DNA of 64,000 bases from Pseudomonas fluorescens (GTDB lineage: Bacteria > Pseudomonadota > Gammaproteobacteria > Pseudomonadales > Pseudomonadaceae): assembly GCF_902497775.2 (NCBI RefSeq), contig NZ_OZ024668.1, positions 3,518,326 through 3,582,325 of the forward strand, written 5' to 3'. The stretch's first letter is position 1, and each line of letters opens with the position of its first letter. The notes beneath the pieces are model-generated. The model was not told where the DNA came from. It was given only the letters and a program-made list of their open reading frames with translations, and did not search any database. The position numbers and the translations under genes were made by a program. Shown piece after piece: positions 35,468 through 44,601 of the stretch.

Positions 35468-36778
35468 TCAGCAGCGTACCGCCTGGTCGTCGAAGGCCGC
35501 CGCCTCGCGCGCACCGAAGTACATCGCCGTCAGCAACCCAACCACCCCCATGATCAGGCAGAAAGCCACGCATACCCACGGGCTCCAGGGCATCAGGGCG
35601 ATCAGCAGCAGCGGCGTGGTGCTGGCCCATAAGGCGTAGGCAATGTTGTAGGTAAAAGAGATGCCCGACACGCGAATTTGCGCCGGGAACAACCCGACCA
35701 TCACCGATGGCACCACCCCCACCACGCCACAAGCCAGGCCGGCCAGCGCATAGGCCGCACCGGTCCAGCCCCAGCCGCCCACCAGGCTGGCGTACAAACC
35801 GGCGATGCCCAGTGGCAGCAACAGGCTGTAGATCATCAGCGCCCGCCAGGCGCCAATACGGTCGACCAGCAAACCTGCCAGCACACAGCCGATGTTGAGG
35901 AAGACGATACCCATGCTGCTCAAGGCGAAGGTGTGTCCGGCGCTCATGCCAAAGCGTTGCTGCATCACCGTCGGAGTGATCACCACCAGCACCACCACCG
36001 CCGACGTCAGCACGCAGGTGAGCAATGCGGCAGGAATCAACGCGCGGCGATGCTCACGCAAAACCGTACGCAAGGGGAAGGCCGGCGGCTGGTCACGGCG
36101 CTCGCGCAAGGCCAGGAACACTGGCGTCTCACTCAGCCAACGGCGCAGCCACACACCGATCACGCCAAATACGCCGCCGAGCAGAAACGGGTAGCGCCAG
36201 GCGTAATCGAGGATTTCCTGCGGGCTGAACAGCTGCGCCAGTGCTGTGGCGGTCAGGGCACCGAGCAGGTAACCGAAGGTCAGGCCCGCCTGCAGAAAGC
36301 CCAGGGCGTACCCGCGACGCCCCGGCGGCGCGTGCTCGGCGACGAAGGTCCAGGCGCTCGGCACCTCGCCCCCTACCGCTGCGCCCTGAAGGATGCGCAA
36401 GGCCAAAAGAATCAGCGGCGCCGCATAGCCAATATCGGCGTAGGTAGGCATCACCCCGATTAGCAGGCACGGCAAGGCCATCATCAGGATACTCAGGCTG
36501 AACACCCGTTTACGCCCCAGATGGTCGGCAAAATGGGCCATCAGGATGCCGCCCAGCGGCCGCGCCAGGTAACCGGTGACGAAGATGCCGAAGCTTTGCA
36601 GCAGGCGCAGCCACTCGGGCATCTGCGGCGGGAAGAACAACTGGCTCAGGGTCAGGGCGAAGAACACGAAAATGATGAAATCGTAGATCTCCAGCGCCCC
36701 GCCGAGGGCCGCCAGGCTCAGGGTCTTATGGTCGCTGCGCGACAGCTGCAGCGGGCGCGCAGGGTCAGTGGCAGTCAT
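35468..36778 (-). CDS. MFS transporter, metabolite:H+ symporter type
   Basis: 436 residues from ATG 36778. Twelve hydrophobic segments are visible. The loop 2-3 motif GILMAHFADHLGRKRVFSLS and RILQGAAVGGEVPSAWTFVAEHAPPGRRG in TM4-5 are typical of the metabolite:H+ symporter (ShiA/ProP/CitA-like) family. Substrates in that family are organic acids, shikimate or betaines; this one cannot be specified. It stands alone between the dead mqsR and the receiver-like gene. The ribosome site is weak, so the start is less certain than the family. Confidence 0.88.
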   Translation of the reverse strand: MTATDPARPLQLSRSDHKTLSLAALGGALEIYDFIIFVFFALTLSQLFFPPQMPEWLRLLQSFGIFVTGYLARPLGGILMAHFADHLGRKRVFSLSILMMALPCLLIGVMPTYADIGYAAPLILLALRILQGAAVGGEVPSAWTFVAEHAPPGRRGYALGFLQAGLTFGYLLGALTATALAQLFSPQEILDYAWRYPFLLGGVFGVIGVWLRRWLSETPVFLALRERRDQPPAFPLRTVLREHRRALIPAALLTCVLTSAVVVLVVITPTVMQQRFGMSAGHTFALSSMGIVFLNIGCVLAGLLVDRIGAWRALMIYSLLLPLGIAGLYASLVGGWGWTGAAYALAGLACGVVGVVPSVMVGLFPAQIRVSGISFTYNIAYALWASTTPLLLIALMPWSPWVCVAFCLIMGVVGLLTAMYFGAREAAAFDDQAVRC

Positions 36779-36875
36779 AGGGGGTATCCGCAAGTGATCG
36801 AATGCCGACGCGACGGGCGTGCCAGGGCAAACGCAAGAGGATAGCAAAAGCTACCCCGCGACTCCCAGCGCAGCT

Positions 36876-37361
36876 TCAGGACTGGCGAGAAAACGCAGTC
36901 TGGGCGAAGTCCATCCGCCGTGGGGTGTAAGCCTGCTTGCCCGCACGCTCAGGGATGCCCGGCAAATGCCCGATCACCTGGGGCGAGTCGATGATGTTCA
37001 TGAAGGACTGGATGGTCTCGTTGTCCGGGACCTTGGGCAGGCTGACATTGACAGCGCGGCGCTGGCTGTCGGGAATCGAGGGGATCTTCAAGTGTTGTGA
37101 CTCGTACAACAGGGCATGCTGGATCAGCGGGTTGACCCGGCAAAACCGCTCCAGGTCGACGCCGGCATGGCTGGCCAGGTCGATGTTGCCCAGCAGCAGG
37201 TTGAACGGTTGCAGTGCGCTCTGCACCAGACGCTGCAAATCTTCGAAGCTCTCGACCGGAGCTATGCGGTAATAGCCCATGCCATTGAGCATCCGTTCCA
37301 GTTGCAACAACTGCATCGGGTGTTCGTCGGCAATCAGGATCCGCAGCGATTTGTTCGGCAT
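36876..37361 (-). CDS. Receiver-like protein lacking the phospho-acceptor Asp
   Basis: 161 residues beginning LRILIADEHPMQLLQLERML, with the acidic pair Asp12-Glu13 of response-regulator receivers. Where the phosphorylated Asp should be, in FNLLLGNIDLAS, position 59 is Asn. A later LPKVP provides the conserved Lys. The C-terminus (about 120-161) holds no recognisable output domain. It looks like a pseudo-receiver that signals by protein contact, or a degenerate regulator. It is downstream of the FpvI-like sigma-factor gene on the same strand, 181 bp away; a link to iron regulation is only positional. Confidence 0.65.
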   Translation of the reverse strand: MPNKSLRILIADEHPMQLLQLERMLNGMGYYRIAPVESFEDLQRLVQSALQPFNLLLGNIDLASHAGVDLERFCRVNPLIQHALLYESQHLKIPSIPDSQRRAVNVSLPKVPDNETIQSFMNIIDSPQVIGHLPGIPERAGKQAYTPRRMDFAQTAFSRQS

Positions 37362-37542
37362 CGTCTATGACCAAGGCAGAGAGCGTTAGAGACGTTCCTT
37401 GACCATACTGCGCCAGATCATCAATTGCAGGCTGTTGGCGGGCACTTCGCCAGATAGAGGGTCTTCACTGATAGTTGTCGGGAAATGAGCATAAATCAAG
37501 CAAAGCCCCGACGAATTTTTCACATTTTCCCCAGGCCAGGCC

Positions 37543-38043
37543 TTACTGCGACTCCCACTCGCGCATTCGCACGCGGCAGTGTTTCATCGCGTTGACAATG
37601 TGTTTTTCGACCAGGCTGCGCGAAATACCCAAACGCTCGGCGATCTGCGGGTGCGACAGGCCATCGAGCTTGCGCAGCAGAAAACACTCGCGGCAACGTG
37701 GGCTGAGCTCGGCCAGGGCGCGCTGCATCAAGTCCAGGCGCTGGTTCAGGTCCATGCTCTGGGAAGGCGCTGGGGAGAAGAAACGCTCGTCGCTATCCAG
37801 CACCTCAAGCGGCTCGGCCTGGCGCAGCAGACCTCGCCGATGGCCATCGATCACCAGGTTCAGGGCAGTTCGGTAAAGGAAGGCACGCGGGTGCTCGATG
37901 TCATCGCCAGCAGTGCGCTCCAGCACCCGGATGTAGGCATCGTGGGCGACGTCCTCCGCGGCCTGCCGGTTACCCAGGCGGGCACAGAGAAAGCTCACCA
38001 GTTCGCGATAGTAGGTTTCCAACACAACACCTGGCCGCGACAT
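37543..38043 (-). CDS. FecI/FpvI-type extracytoplasmic sigma factor
   Basis: 166 residues from ATG 38043 (AGGGA upstream). Region 2 is YYRELVSFLCARLGNRQAAEDVAHDAYIRVLE..HPRAFLYRTALNLVIDGHRR and region 4 is LAELSPRCRECFLLRKLDGLSHPQIAERLGISRSLVEKHI, given in parts. This matches iron-starvation sigma factors such as FecI and FpvI rather than PvdS. In P. aeruginosa fpvI also neighbours pvdR, with the anti-sigma gene fpvR; here no FecR-like gene adjoins. A Fur-box-like sequence lies upstream, so it is probably iron-repressed. It is divergent from pvdR. Confidence 0.88.
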   Translation of the reverse strand: MSRPGVVLETYYRELVSFLCARLGNRQAAEDVAHDAYIRVLERTAGDDIEHPRAFLYRTALNLVIDGHRRGLLRQAEPLEVLDSDERFFSPAPSQSMDLNQRLDLMQRALAELSPRCRECFLLRKLDGLSHPQIAERLGISRSLVEKHIVNAMKHCRVRMREWESQ

Positions 38044-38099
38044 CTGCGGGGGTTCCCTGATTCGTGGTTGAGCGGATCTGAATGATGGCAGTATGCAAT

Positions 38100-38118
38100 A
38101 ATACAAATTATAATTATT
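38100..38118 (-). promoter_or_regulatory. Putative Fur box upstream of the sigma-factor gene
   Basis: AATAATTATAATTTGTATT on the minus strand matches 13 of 19 positions of the Fur consensus GATAATGATAATCATTATC and consists of repeated NATAAT-like hexamers. It lies 57 bp upstream of the sigma-factor start, in an AT-rich patch that contrasts with the surrounding DNA. Iron repression would fit a siderophore-linked sigma factor. Confidence 0.6.
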
Positions 38119-38145
38119 CTCAGCAACATCCGCCCCCGCTTCCGG

Positions 38146-38169
38146 TAAATTCCACGGCACCCACCTCGT
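38146..38169 (+). promoter_or_regulatory. PvdS-dependent promoter (iron-starvation box) of pvdRT-opmQ
   Basis: TAAAT (38146-38150), 16 bp, CGT (38167-38169): an exact match to the TAAAT-N16-CGT box recognised by the pyoverdine sigma factor PvdS. It is on the plus strand 80 bp before pvdR, in the correct orientation. Confidence 0.9.
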
Positions 38170-38249
38170 TTACCTGGGAGCCTCCCGTGTCTGCCGCGCC
38201 TATTCGGCAGTGAGATGTCACGGGCCATTCCATCTGGCTGGAACCCTGC

Positions 38250-39428
38250 ATGAAACGCTCATCGAATACTCGTCGCCTGCTGCTATGCGGCCTCGGCCTG
38301 CTCAGCCTGGGCGCCCTGCTCGCCTGGAAAACCCTGCCCGCTGGTGGCGACCCGCTGAGCACCGTAACCGTGAGCCGCGGTGACATCGAAAGCAGCGTCA
38401 CCGCCCTGGGCACCTTGCAGCCCAGACGTTATGTGGACGTCGGCGCCCAGGCTTCCGGGCAGATCCGAAAACTGCATGCCGAGGTGGGGGATCAGGTCAA
38501 GGAAGGCCAATTGCTGGTTGAGATCGACCCGTCGACGCAACAAGCCAGGCTCGACGCCGGACGGTTCTCGATCGAGAACCTCAAGGCCCAGCTCGACGAG
38601 CAGAAAGCCCAGTACCAACTTGCCGACCAGCAGTACCGACGGCAACGTAGCCTTGCCGCCGGTGGCGCAACGCGCGAGGAGGACGTGCAAAGTGCCCAGG
38701 CCCAGCTCAAGGTCACTCAGGCACGGATCGACATGTATCGGGCGCAAATCCGCCAGGCACAGGCCAGCCTGCGCAGTGACGAGGCCGAACTGGGTTACAC
38801 CCGCATCTATGCGCCGATGTCCGGTACCGTGGTTGCGGTCGACGCGCGTGAAGGCCAGACCCTCAATGCCCAGCAGCAAACCCCGCTGATCCTGCGCATC
38901 GCCAAATTGTCGCCGATGACCGTCTGGGCCCAGGTATCTGAAGCCGACATAGGCCACGTCAAGCCCGGCATGACGGCCTACTTCACCACCCTGGCCGGCG
39001 GCAAGCGGCGCTGGACCAGCAGTGTGCGGCAAATTCTGCCGGTGCCGCCCAAACCTCTCGATCAAGCCAGCCAGGGCGGCGGCAGTCCAGCCAGTGCCAG
39101 CGGCAGTGGCGCCAGCAGCAAAGTGGTGCTGTACACCGTGCTGCTGGATGTCGACAACCCGGACAACGCCCTGATGGCGGAGATGACCACCCAGGTGTTC
39201 TTTGTCGCCGGGCGCGCCAGCAAGGTGCTGACGGTGCCGGTGGCGGCACTGGATGAACACGCCGATAGCGATGACCTGCGCATCGCCCAGGTGCTGGACA
39301 GCAATGGCAAGGTCAATCAACGCCAGGTCCGTACCGGCCTGAATGACCGCCTGCGGGTGCAGGTGCTCGACGGCCTGGCCGAGGGCGATCGCCTGTTGAT
39401 CGGCGTACCTGCCGCAAGCGGGGGTTGA
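38250..39428 (+). CDS. pvdR: PvdR, periplasmic adaptor of the pyoverdine exporter
   Basis: MacA-type membrane fusion protein of the PvdRT-OpmQ pump, which exports newly made pyoverdine and recycles used pyoverdine. 392 residues: an N-terminal signal-anchor (LLLCGLGLLSLGALLAW), the lipoyl/barrel segment TVSRGDIESSVTALGTLQPRRYVDVGAQASGQI, and a long coiled-coil hairpin (about 100-190, IENLKAQLDEQKAQYQLADQQY). Then comes GYTRIYAPMSGTVVAVDAREGQ, and a membrane-proximal domain. It ends 1 bp before pvdT. Preceded by a PvdS box. Confidence 0.94.
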   Translation: MKRSSNTRRLLLCGLGLLSLGALLAWKTLPAGGDPLSTVTVSRGDIESSVTALGTLQPRRYVDVGAQASGQIRKLHAEVGDQVKEGQLLVEIDPSTQQARLDAGRFSIENLKAQLDEQKAQYQLADQQYRRQRSLAAGGATREEDVQSAQAQLKVTQARIDMYRAQIRQAQASLRSDEAELGYTRIYAPMSGTVVAVDAREGQTLNAQQQTPLILRIAKLSPMTVWAQVSEADIGHVKPGMTAYFTTLAGGKRRWTSSVRQILPVPPKPLDQASQGGGSPASASGSGASSKVVLYTVLLDVDNPDNALMAEMTTQVFFVAGRASKVLTVPVAALDEHADSDDLRIAQVLDSNGKVNQRQVRTGLNDRLRVQVLDGLAEGDRLLIGVPAASGG

Positions 39429-41405
39429 ATGTCCACGCCCCTGATCGAACTGTGCGATATCCGCAAATCCTATGGTGGTGTCAATACGCCCAAGGTTGAA
39501 GTGGTCCGCGGCATCAGCCTGGCCATCCATCCTGGTGAATTCGTGGCCATTGTCGGCGCCTCCGGCTCCGGCAAGTCGACGCTGATGAACATCCTCGGCT
39601 GCCTCGACCGCCCGACATCGGGCAACTACTACTTCGCCGGCAAGGACGTCGCCGACCTCGACAGCGACGAACTGGCCTGGCTGCGCCGCGAAGCCTTCGG
39701 CTTCGTGTTCCAGGGCTATCACCTGATTGCCTCGGGCTCGGCCCAGGAAAACGTCGAGATGCCGGCGATCTATGCCGGAACCCCTGCCAACGAGCGTCAC
39801 GCCCGCGCCGCAGCCCTGCTCGACCGCCTGGGCCTGGCCAGCCGCACAGGCAACCGCCCGCACCAGTTGTCCGGTGGCCAGCAGCAACGGGTATCGATTG
39901 CCCGCGCGCTGATGAACGGCGGGCACATCATCCTCGCCGACGAGCCGACCGGCGCACTGGACAGCCAGAGCGGCGCCGAGGTCATGGCCCTGCTCGACGA
40001 GCTGGCCAGCCAGGGCCATGTGGTGATCCTGATTACCCACGATCGCGAAGTCGCGGCCCGGGCCAACCGGATTATCGAGATTCGTGACGGCCTGGTGCTC
40101 AGTGACTCGGCAGAGCAGGCAGCCATCCCCGCTCCCGGCGCTCCCGGCGCTCCCGGCCTGCAGGCCGAAGACCTGCGCCAGCGCCTGAACCTGGGTGCGA
40201 CCGCCAACGGCGCCTGGAAAGGCGAGCTGGTCGAGGCCCTGCAAGCTGCCTGGCGGATCATGTGGATCAACCGCTTCCGCACCGCCCTGACCCTACTGGG
40301 GATCGTCATCGGCGTCGCCTCGGTGGTGGTCATGCTGGCGGTCGGCGAAGGCAGCAAGCGCCAGGTCATGGCGCAGATGGCCGCCTTCGGCTCGAACATC
40401 CTTTACCTCAGCGGCAGCGCTCCGACCTTGCGCGAGCCGGCTGGCGTCATCACCCTCGATGACGTTGCCGCAGTGTCCAGCCTGCCTCAGGTGAAGATGA
40501 TCATGCCGGTGATCGGCAACTCGCTGATGGTGCGCTACGGCAACAACAACCAACAGTTCTATGTCGGCGGCAATAACACCTATTTTTCCGAAATCTTCAA
40601 CTGGCCGGTGGTCGAGGGCAGCTTCTTCACCGAAGCCGACGAGCAAAGCGCGGCAGCCGTGGCGGTCATCGGCCAGAAGGTCCGGGAGAAACTCTTCGGT
40701 ACCGGCAACGACCCCATCGGCCAGTATATCCTGGTCGAGAACGTGCCCTTCCAGGTGGTCGGCATTCTCGCCGGCAAAGGCGCAAGCTCAGGCGATCAGG
40801 ACAGCGACGAGCGTATCGTGGTGCCCTACTCGGCGGCCGCCATCCGCCTGTTCGGCAGCCGCGACCCGGAGTACGTGACCATCGCCGCCGCCGATTCGCG
40901 GCGTGTGGCCGACACCGAAGCTGCCATCGACCGCTTGATGCGCAAACTCCACAACGGCAAGCACGACTTTGAGCTGACCAACGACGCGGCGCTGATCCAG
41001 GCCGAAGCACGCACGCAGAACACCCTGTCGCTGATGCTCGGCTCGATCGCCGCAATCTCGCTGCTGGTCGGCGGTATCGGGGTGATGAATATCATGTTGA
41101 TGACGGTGCGCGAACGCACCCGCGAGATCGGTATCCGCATGGCCACCGGCGCCCGCCAGCGCGACATCCTGCGCCAGTTCCTCAGTGAGGCAGTGCTGCT
41201 GTCGATGGTCGGCGGAGTCACCGGCATTGCCTTGGCATTATTGATTGGCGGCGTGTTGCTGCTGGCCGACATTGCCGTGGCCTTCTCCTTGCCCGCTGTG
41301 CTTGGCGCCTTTGCCTGTGCAGTGGTCACCGGCGTGGTGTTCGGCTTCATGCCGGCCCGCAAGGCCGCACGCCTCGACCCGGTCAAAGCCCTTACCAGCG
41401 AATAG
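39429..41405 (+). CDS. pvdT: PvdT, MacB-type ABC transporter of the pyoverdine exporter
   Basis: 658 residues. The N-terminal ATPase domain has Walker [10 protein letters not shown] (about 43-51), signature [15 protein letters not shown] and Walker [14 protein letters not shown] Pro/Ala/Gly linker (three near-identical 9-bp units encoding APG at about 40131-40157) leads to TM1 ([21 protein letters not shown]), a large periplasmic domain (about 300-520) and three C-terminal helices with [26 protein letters not shown]. This is the MacB fold with four TM segments. It lies between pvdR and opmQ with 3 bp before opmQ. Confidence 0.94.
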   Translation: MSTPLIELCDIRKSYGGVNTPKVEVVRGISLAIHPGEFVAIVGASGSGKSTLMNILGCLDRPTSGNYYFAGKDVADLDSDELAWLRREAFGFVFQGYHLIASGSAQENVEMPAIYAGTPANERHARAAALLDRLGLASRTGNRPHQLSGGQQQRVSIARALMNGGHIILADEPTGALDSQSGAEVMALLDELASQGHVVILITHDREVAARANRIIEIRDGLVLSDSAEQAAIPAPGAPGAPGLQAEDLRQRLNLGATANGAWKGELVEALQAAWRIMWINRFRTALTLLGIVIGVASVVVMLAVGEGSKRQVMAQMAAFGSNILYLSGSAPTLREPAGVITLDDVAAVSSLPQVKMIMPVIGNSLMVRYGNNNQQFYVGGNNTYFSEIFNWPVVEGSFFTEADEQSAAAVAVIGQKVREKLFGTGNDPIGQYILVENVPFQVVGILAGKGASSGDQDSDERIVVPYSAAAIRLFGSRDPEYVTIAAADSRRVADTEAAIDRLMRKLHNGKHDFELTNDAALIQAEARTQNTLSLMLGSIAAISLLVGGIGVMNIMLMTVRERTREIGIRMATGARQRDILRQFLSEAVLLSMVGGVTGIALALLIGGVLLLADIAVAFSLPAVLGAFACAVVTGVVFGFMPARKAARLDPVKALTSE

Positions 41406-41408
41406 CCC

Positions 41409-42809
41409 ATGAACCTGCCCAGCCGTCTCAGCTTGTTGTCCATCGGTGTATTGCTTGCCGCCTGCGGTTCGACTGCCCCCGCCCCCCAGAGCGGGCTGCA
41501 GGCACCGAGCCAGTGGCAAGGACAAGCAGCCACCAGCGTGCTGCCCCAGGAGAACTGGTGGCAGCAATTCTCAAGCCCCACCCTTGATCAGTTGATCGAA
41601 CAGGCGCGGCGCAACAGCTTCGACCTGGCCGCGGCCGCAGCGCGTGTGCGCCAGGCCCAGGCCTCGGCGGTGATCGCCGGCGCGCCGCTGTTGCCCGACG
41701 TCAAGTTCGGCCTCAATGCCAGCCGTCAACGCCTGCTGCATGGCAACGGTTTCGATCAGCTCGATGCCAGCAGCCGCGAGCGCACCAGCACGTCATTCTC
41801 TACCCGCTTGAGCGCCAGCTACGAAATCGATTTCTGGGGAGGCAACGCCGCCGCCCGCGACAGCGCCCTGTACAGCCTGGATGCCAGCCGTTTCGATCGC
41901 CAGACCGTTGAGCTGACCCTGCTCAGCGGCGTTGCCAACAGCTACCTGCAAAGCCTGTCCCTGAGTGAGCAAGTGCGTATTGCTCGCCTCAACCTGAGCA
42001 ACGCCGAGGATGTTCTGCGCCTGGTTGAAACCCGCTATCAATCAGGCTCGGCCACTGCCCTGGAACTGGCCCAGCAACGCAGCCTGGTTGCCGGTCAGCA
42101 GCGCCAGGTGCCGTTGTTCGAACAGCAGCTGCAGGAGGCGCGCATCACCCTGGCGACCTTGCTCGGTGAGCCTGTACAGTCCCTGCCTGCTTTCGATGAG
42201 TCGCTGACTGCCCTGAACTGGCCCGAGATCGGCAGCGGCGTGCCCAGTGACCTGCTCAGCCGCCGCCCGGATATCGCTACGGCCGAAGCGCGCCTGGCGG
42301 CTGCCCAGGCCGACGTGAAAGTGGCCCGCGCGGCCATGCTGCCAAGCCTGACCCTGGGTGCCGACCTAGGCTCGGGCGCCGATACCTTCGCGCGCATTCT
42401 GCGCAGCCCCTACTACACCTTGAGCGCTGGGCTTGCCGCGCCGATCTTCAACAACGGCCGCCTGCGCGCCGAGCGCGACAAAGCCCGTGCCGAGCAGGAT
42501 GAACTACTGGAAAGTTACCGCAGCAGCATCGTTGCCGGCTTTGCCGATGTCGAGAAGGCGCTCAACGGCATCAGTGGTGTCGACCAGCAACGCCTGTCGC
42601 AGAATGAGGAAGCGCAACAGGCGCAGATTGCCTTCGAACTGTCCGAACGCCGTTACCGCGCTGGCGCCGAGACCTTGCTGACGGTGCTGGAAACCCAGCG
42701 CACCTTGTACCAGGCGCAGGACCAACAGGTGCAATTGCGCCTGGCCCGGCTGCAGGGCAGCGTGGCGCTGTACAAGGCATTGGGCGGGGGTTGGCAGGCG
42801 GTTCGCTAA
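41409..42809 (+). CDS. opmQ: OpmQ, outer-membrane channel of the pyoverdine exporter
   Basis: TolC/OprM-type outer-membrane factor, 466 residues. A lipoprotein signal with LLAACGS (acylated Cys about residue 18) precedes two repeats of the helical barrel. Typical motifs are WWQQFSSPTLDQLIEQARRNSFDLAAAAARVRQAQA, GVPSDLLSRRPDIATAEARLAAAQADVKVARAAMLPSL and FNNGRLRAERDKARAEQ, broken here. It completes the tripartite pump with PvdR and PvdT and is the last gene of that operon, convergent with pvdP. Confidence 0.93.
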   Translation: MNLPSRLSLLSIGVLLAACGSTAPAPQSGLQAPSQWQGQAATSVLPQENWWQQFSSPTLDQLIEQARRNSFDLAAAAARVRQAQASAVIAGAPLLPDVKFGLNASRQRLLHGNGFDQLDASSRERTSTSFSTRLSASYEIDFWGGNAAARDSALYSLDASRFDRQTVELTLLSGVANSYLQSLSLSEQVRIARLNLSNAEDVLRLVETRYQSGSATALELAQQRSLVAGQQRQVPLFEQQLQEARITLATLLGEPVQSLPAFDESLTALNWPEIGSGVPSDLLSRRPDIATAEARLAAAQADVKVARAAMLPSLTLGADLGSGADTFARILRSPYYTLSAGLAAPIFNNGRLRAERDKARAEQDELLESYRSSIVAGFADVEKALNGISGVDQQRLSQNEEAQQAQIAFELSERRYRAGAETLLTVLETQRTLYQAQDQQVQLRLARLQGSVALYKALGGGWQAVR

Positions 42810-42817
42810 ACCAAAAC

Positions 42818-42860
42818 GGCTCCCACACAACACCTGTGGAAGCCGGTCTTGCCGGCGATG
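42818..42860. repeat. REP-like palindrome between opmQ and pvdP
   Basis: GGCTCCCACACAACACCTGT followed by GGAAGCCGGTCTTGCCGGC contains the Pseudomonas REP-like signature (CTCCCACA...TGTGG...GCCGG.CTTGCCGGC). GCCGG pairs with CCGGC around TCTTG. It occupies the gap between two convergent genes. Confidence 0.65.
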
Positions 42861-42891
42861 GCCTGCAAAGCCGGCCCGACGCAACGAGCAG

Positions 42892-44517
42892 TCAGGAAAC
42901 AATCCCGCGCAACGACAGATGCCGCGCATACCAGGGCCGCTGCGGCACCCGCCGCACCAGATCGCCAATCTTGTCGTCTGCACCAAAGGTGATGCGCAAG
43001 GCCAGCTTCATGGTCTCGACGTCCATTTCCACCGACTTGCCCGGGAACATCCCAGGCGTGGTGCTGCAGCCATGGGTCACCGGCCCCAACCACGGGTCGG
43101 CGACCTCGACCCAGCGCCCCGGGGCAAACCACTGCACGCCATTGACCTCAAGACGCCGCACCTGCCCTGGGCTGTAGCGCTCATGGGCGCGGTACCAGTC
43201 CTCGATGCGATCATCAATCCAACCGTGAAAGCCCCAGAACACCGGATTGACATGGGACGAGAACGGATCGCCGAGGAAATCATTCTCTGCCCCGTACCAG
43301 CGCCCGGCAAAATCGGCCGGATCACGGGCAAAAGGTACCGGCGCACCGTTGACCGGATCGCGCGGCACCGACGCCCAGCACATGTGTAGCCAATCGTGCA
43401 GGTTCATCTCCAGTTCCGAGCCGAAGGCGCCAAGCGTCAATTTCGACAGGTACAGCGGGTCCTGGTACTGCGATTCCCAGACCTGGAAGTTGCTGCAGAA
43501 CGTCTCGCCAGCCTTGATCGCCGAGACCCACTTGCCATACGCCTCATCGCCTGGCGCCCGCCAGCCGGGCGGCACGCAATAGCCATCGTGGTTATCGTAG
43601 TAGCGGGCAAAGCCCTGGCGGTCCTGCTCGACACTGGGTTGCGGCAGAGGAAAATGCGTCCATGACGGCAGGTCCTGCATCGATCGGGCGGTGCCGAGCA
43701 TATGCCGGTGCATGAACAAGAAGTCCACCCCCGAGCCGTTGCGATGCTTGCGCGGGCCACGGGCATCACGTTCCTTGTCTCGCGGGCCGGGCTGCCAGCC
43801 CAGGCCACGCAAGGCACCGTGTTTTTCTTCAGACAGCCGATGCCACTTGTCGCGGGTCGCATGCCAGAGCTGATGAAACAAACGGTGCTCGGCGCTGATC
43901 AACCAGGCCTGCAACGGTGGGGTATAGGGCAGCCGCTCACGGGCTTCGGGAAACAGGCGCTTGACGGCAACGAAGTGACTGTCGGCCAAGGGCAAGGCCA
44001 TCGAGCGATCCAGCGGTTGCAAGCGGCCACTGAGGGTACCGCTGCCAGCGTTGCCAAAACTGCCCCAGACTTCATCCAGGCTGGCGCTGCATTCATAGCC
44101 CGGCCCACCCTGGGTGCTCATCAGCCGCCAGCGCACCGTGGCAGTGGACGCCCCGACCAGGTCGCCCAGCACCCGGTAAGCGGCCGGGGCATCGCTACGC
44201 AAAACCCTTTCGGTGTCGACAAAGCCCCGCAAGCCCCGACCTTTGGCGGCGACGTCCAGGTACATCTGCAAGCCTTCCACAGGCAGCCCGGCGAGCCCGC
44301 CATCGGCGCCGCTCAAGCGCAAGTCCCAGACGCCACGCAGTTGATCGGCCAGTTGTTGGCCAGCAGCATCAGCCAGTTCGACGCTGGCCTCGCCCGGGGT
44401 GACGATGTCGTCCTGTGGATCATGGGTCAATTGCTTGTGCGCGTAATAGGCGGCCGGCACGGTCGCGCCCGCCACTGCCAGGCCCGCTATGAATCCTCGT
44501 CGCGAAATCGTCATCAT
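42892..44517 (-). CDS. pvdP: PvdP, periplasmic copper tyrosinase of pyoverdine maturation
   Basis: PvdP completes the dihydroxyquinoline chromophore of pyoverdine by oxidising ferribactin in the periplasm. About 541 residues from ATG 44517; the frame is open further, but the CGT of the PvdS box 43 bp upstream argues against the 44553 start. The Tat signal is SRRGFIAGLAVAGATVPAAYYA. The tyrosinase part has FLFMHRHMLGTARSMQDLPSW and LHDWLHMCWASVPRD with His residues for the two coppers, and a VNPVFWGFHGWIDDRIEDWY region. Length matches P. aeruginosa PvdP. Divergent from the siderophore-interacting protein. Confidence 0.92.
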   Translation of the reverse strand: MMTISRRGFIAGLAVAGATVPAAYYAHKQLTHDPQDDIVTPGEASVELADAAGQQLADQLRGVWDLRLSGADGGLAGLPVEGLQMYLDVAAKGRGLRGFVDTERVLRSDAPAAYRVLGDLVGASTATVRWRLMSTQGGPGYECSASLDEVWGSFGNAGSGTLSGRLQPLDRSMALPLADSHFVAVKRLFPEARERLPYTPPLQAWLISAEHRLFHQLWHATRDKWHRLSEEKHGALRGLGWQPGPRDKERDARGPRKHRNGSGVDFLFMHRHMLGTARSMQDLPSWTHFPLPQPSVEQDRQGFARYYDNHDGYCVPPGWRAPGDEAYGKWVSAIKAGETFCSNFQVWESQYQDPLYLSKLTLGAFGSELEMNLHDWLHMCWASVPRDPVNGAPVPFARDPADFAGRWYGAENDFLGDPFSSHVNPVFWGFHGWIDDRIEDWYRAHERYSPGQVRRLEVNGVQWFAPGRWVEVADPWLGPVTHGCSTTPGMFPGKSVEMDVETMKLALRITFGADDKIGDLVRRVPQRPWYARHLSLRGIVS

Positions 44518-44559
44518 CCTACCCGTATCAGCCATGAAGCAGGCTTTATCCAAGCTAGG

Positions 44560-44583
44560 ACGTATCCTGGGAGACGAAATTTA
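44560..44583 (-). promoter_or_regulatory. PvdS-dependent promoter of pvdP
   Basis: On the minus strand TAAAT (44579-44583), 16 bp and CGT (44560-44562) exactly match the PvdS box. It reads towards pvdP and lies 42 bp from the chosen start codon. It is back-to-back with the box serving the divergent siderophore-interacting-protein gene. Confidence 0.88.
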
Positions 44584-44601
44584 ACCACCGCTACCCTGCG
44601 C

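Noticed and set aside
44553..44553. Upstream start for pvdP at 44553
   Set aside because: It is only 7 bp from the CGT of the PvdS box, so it would precede or coincide with the transcription start; 44517 keeps a normal Tat signal.
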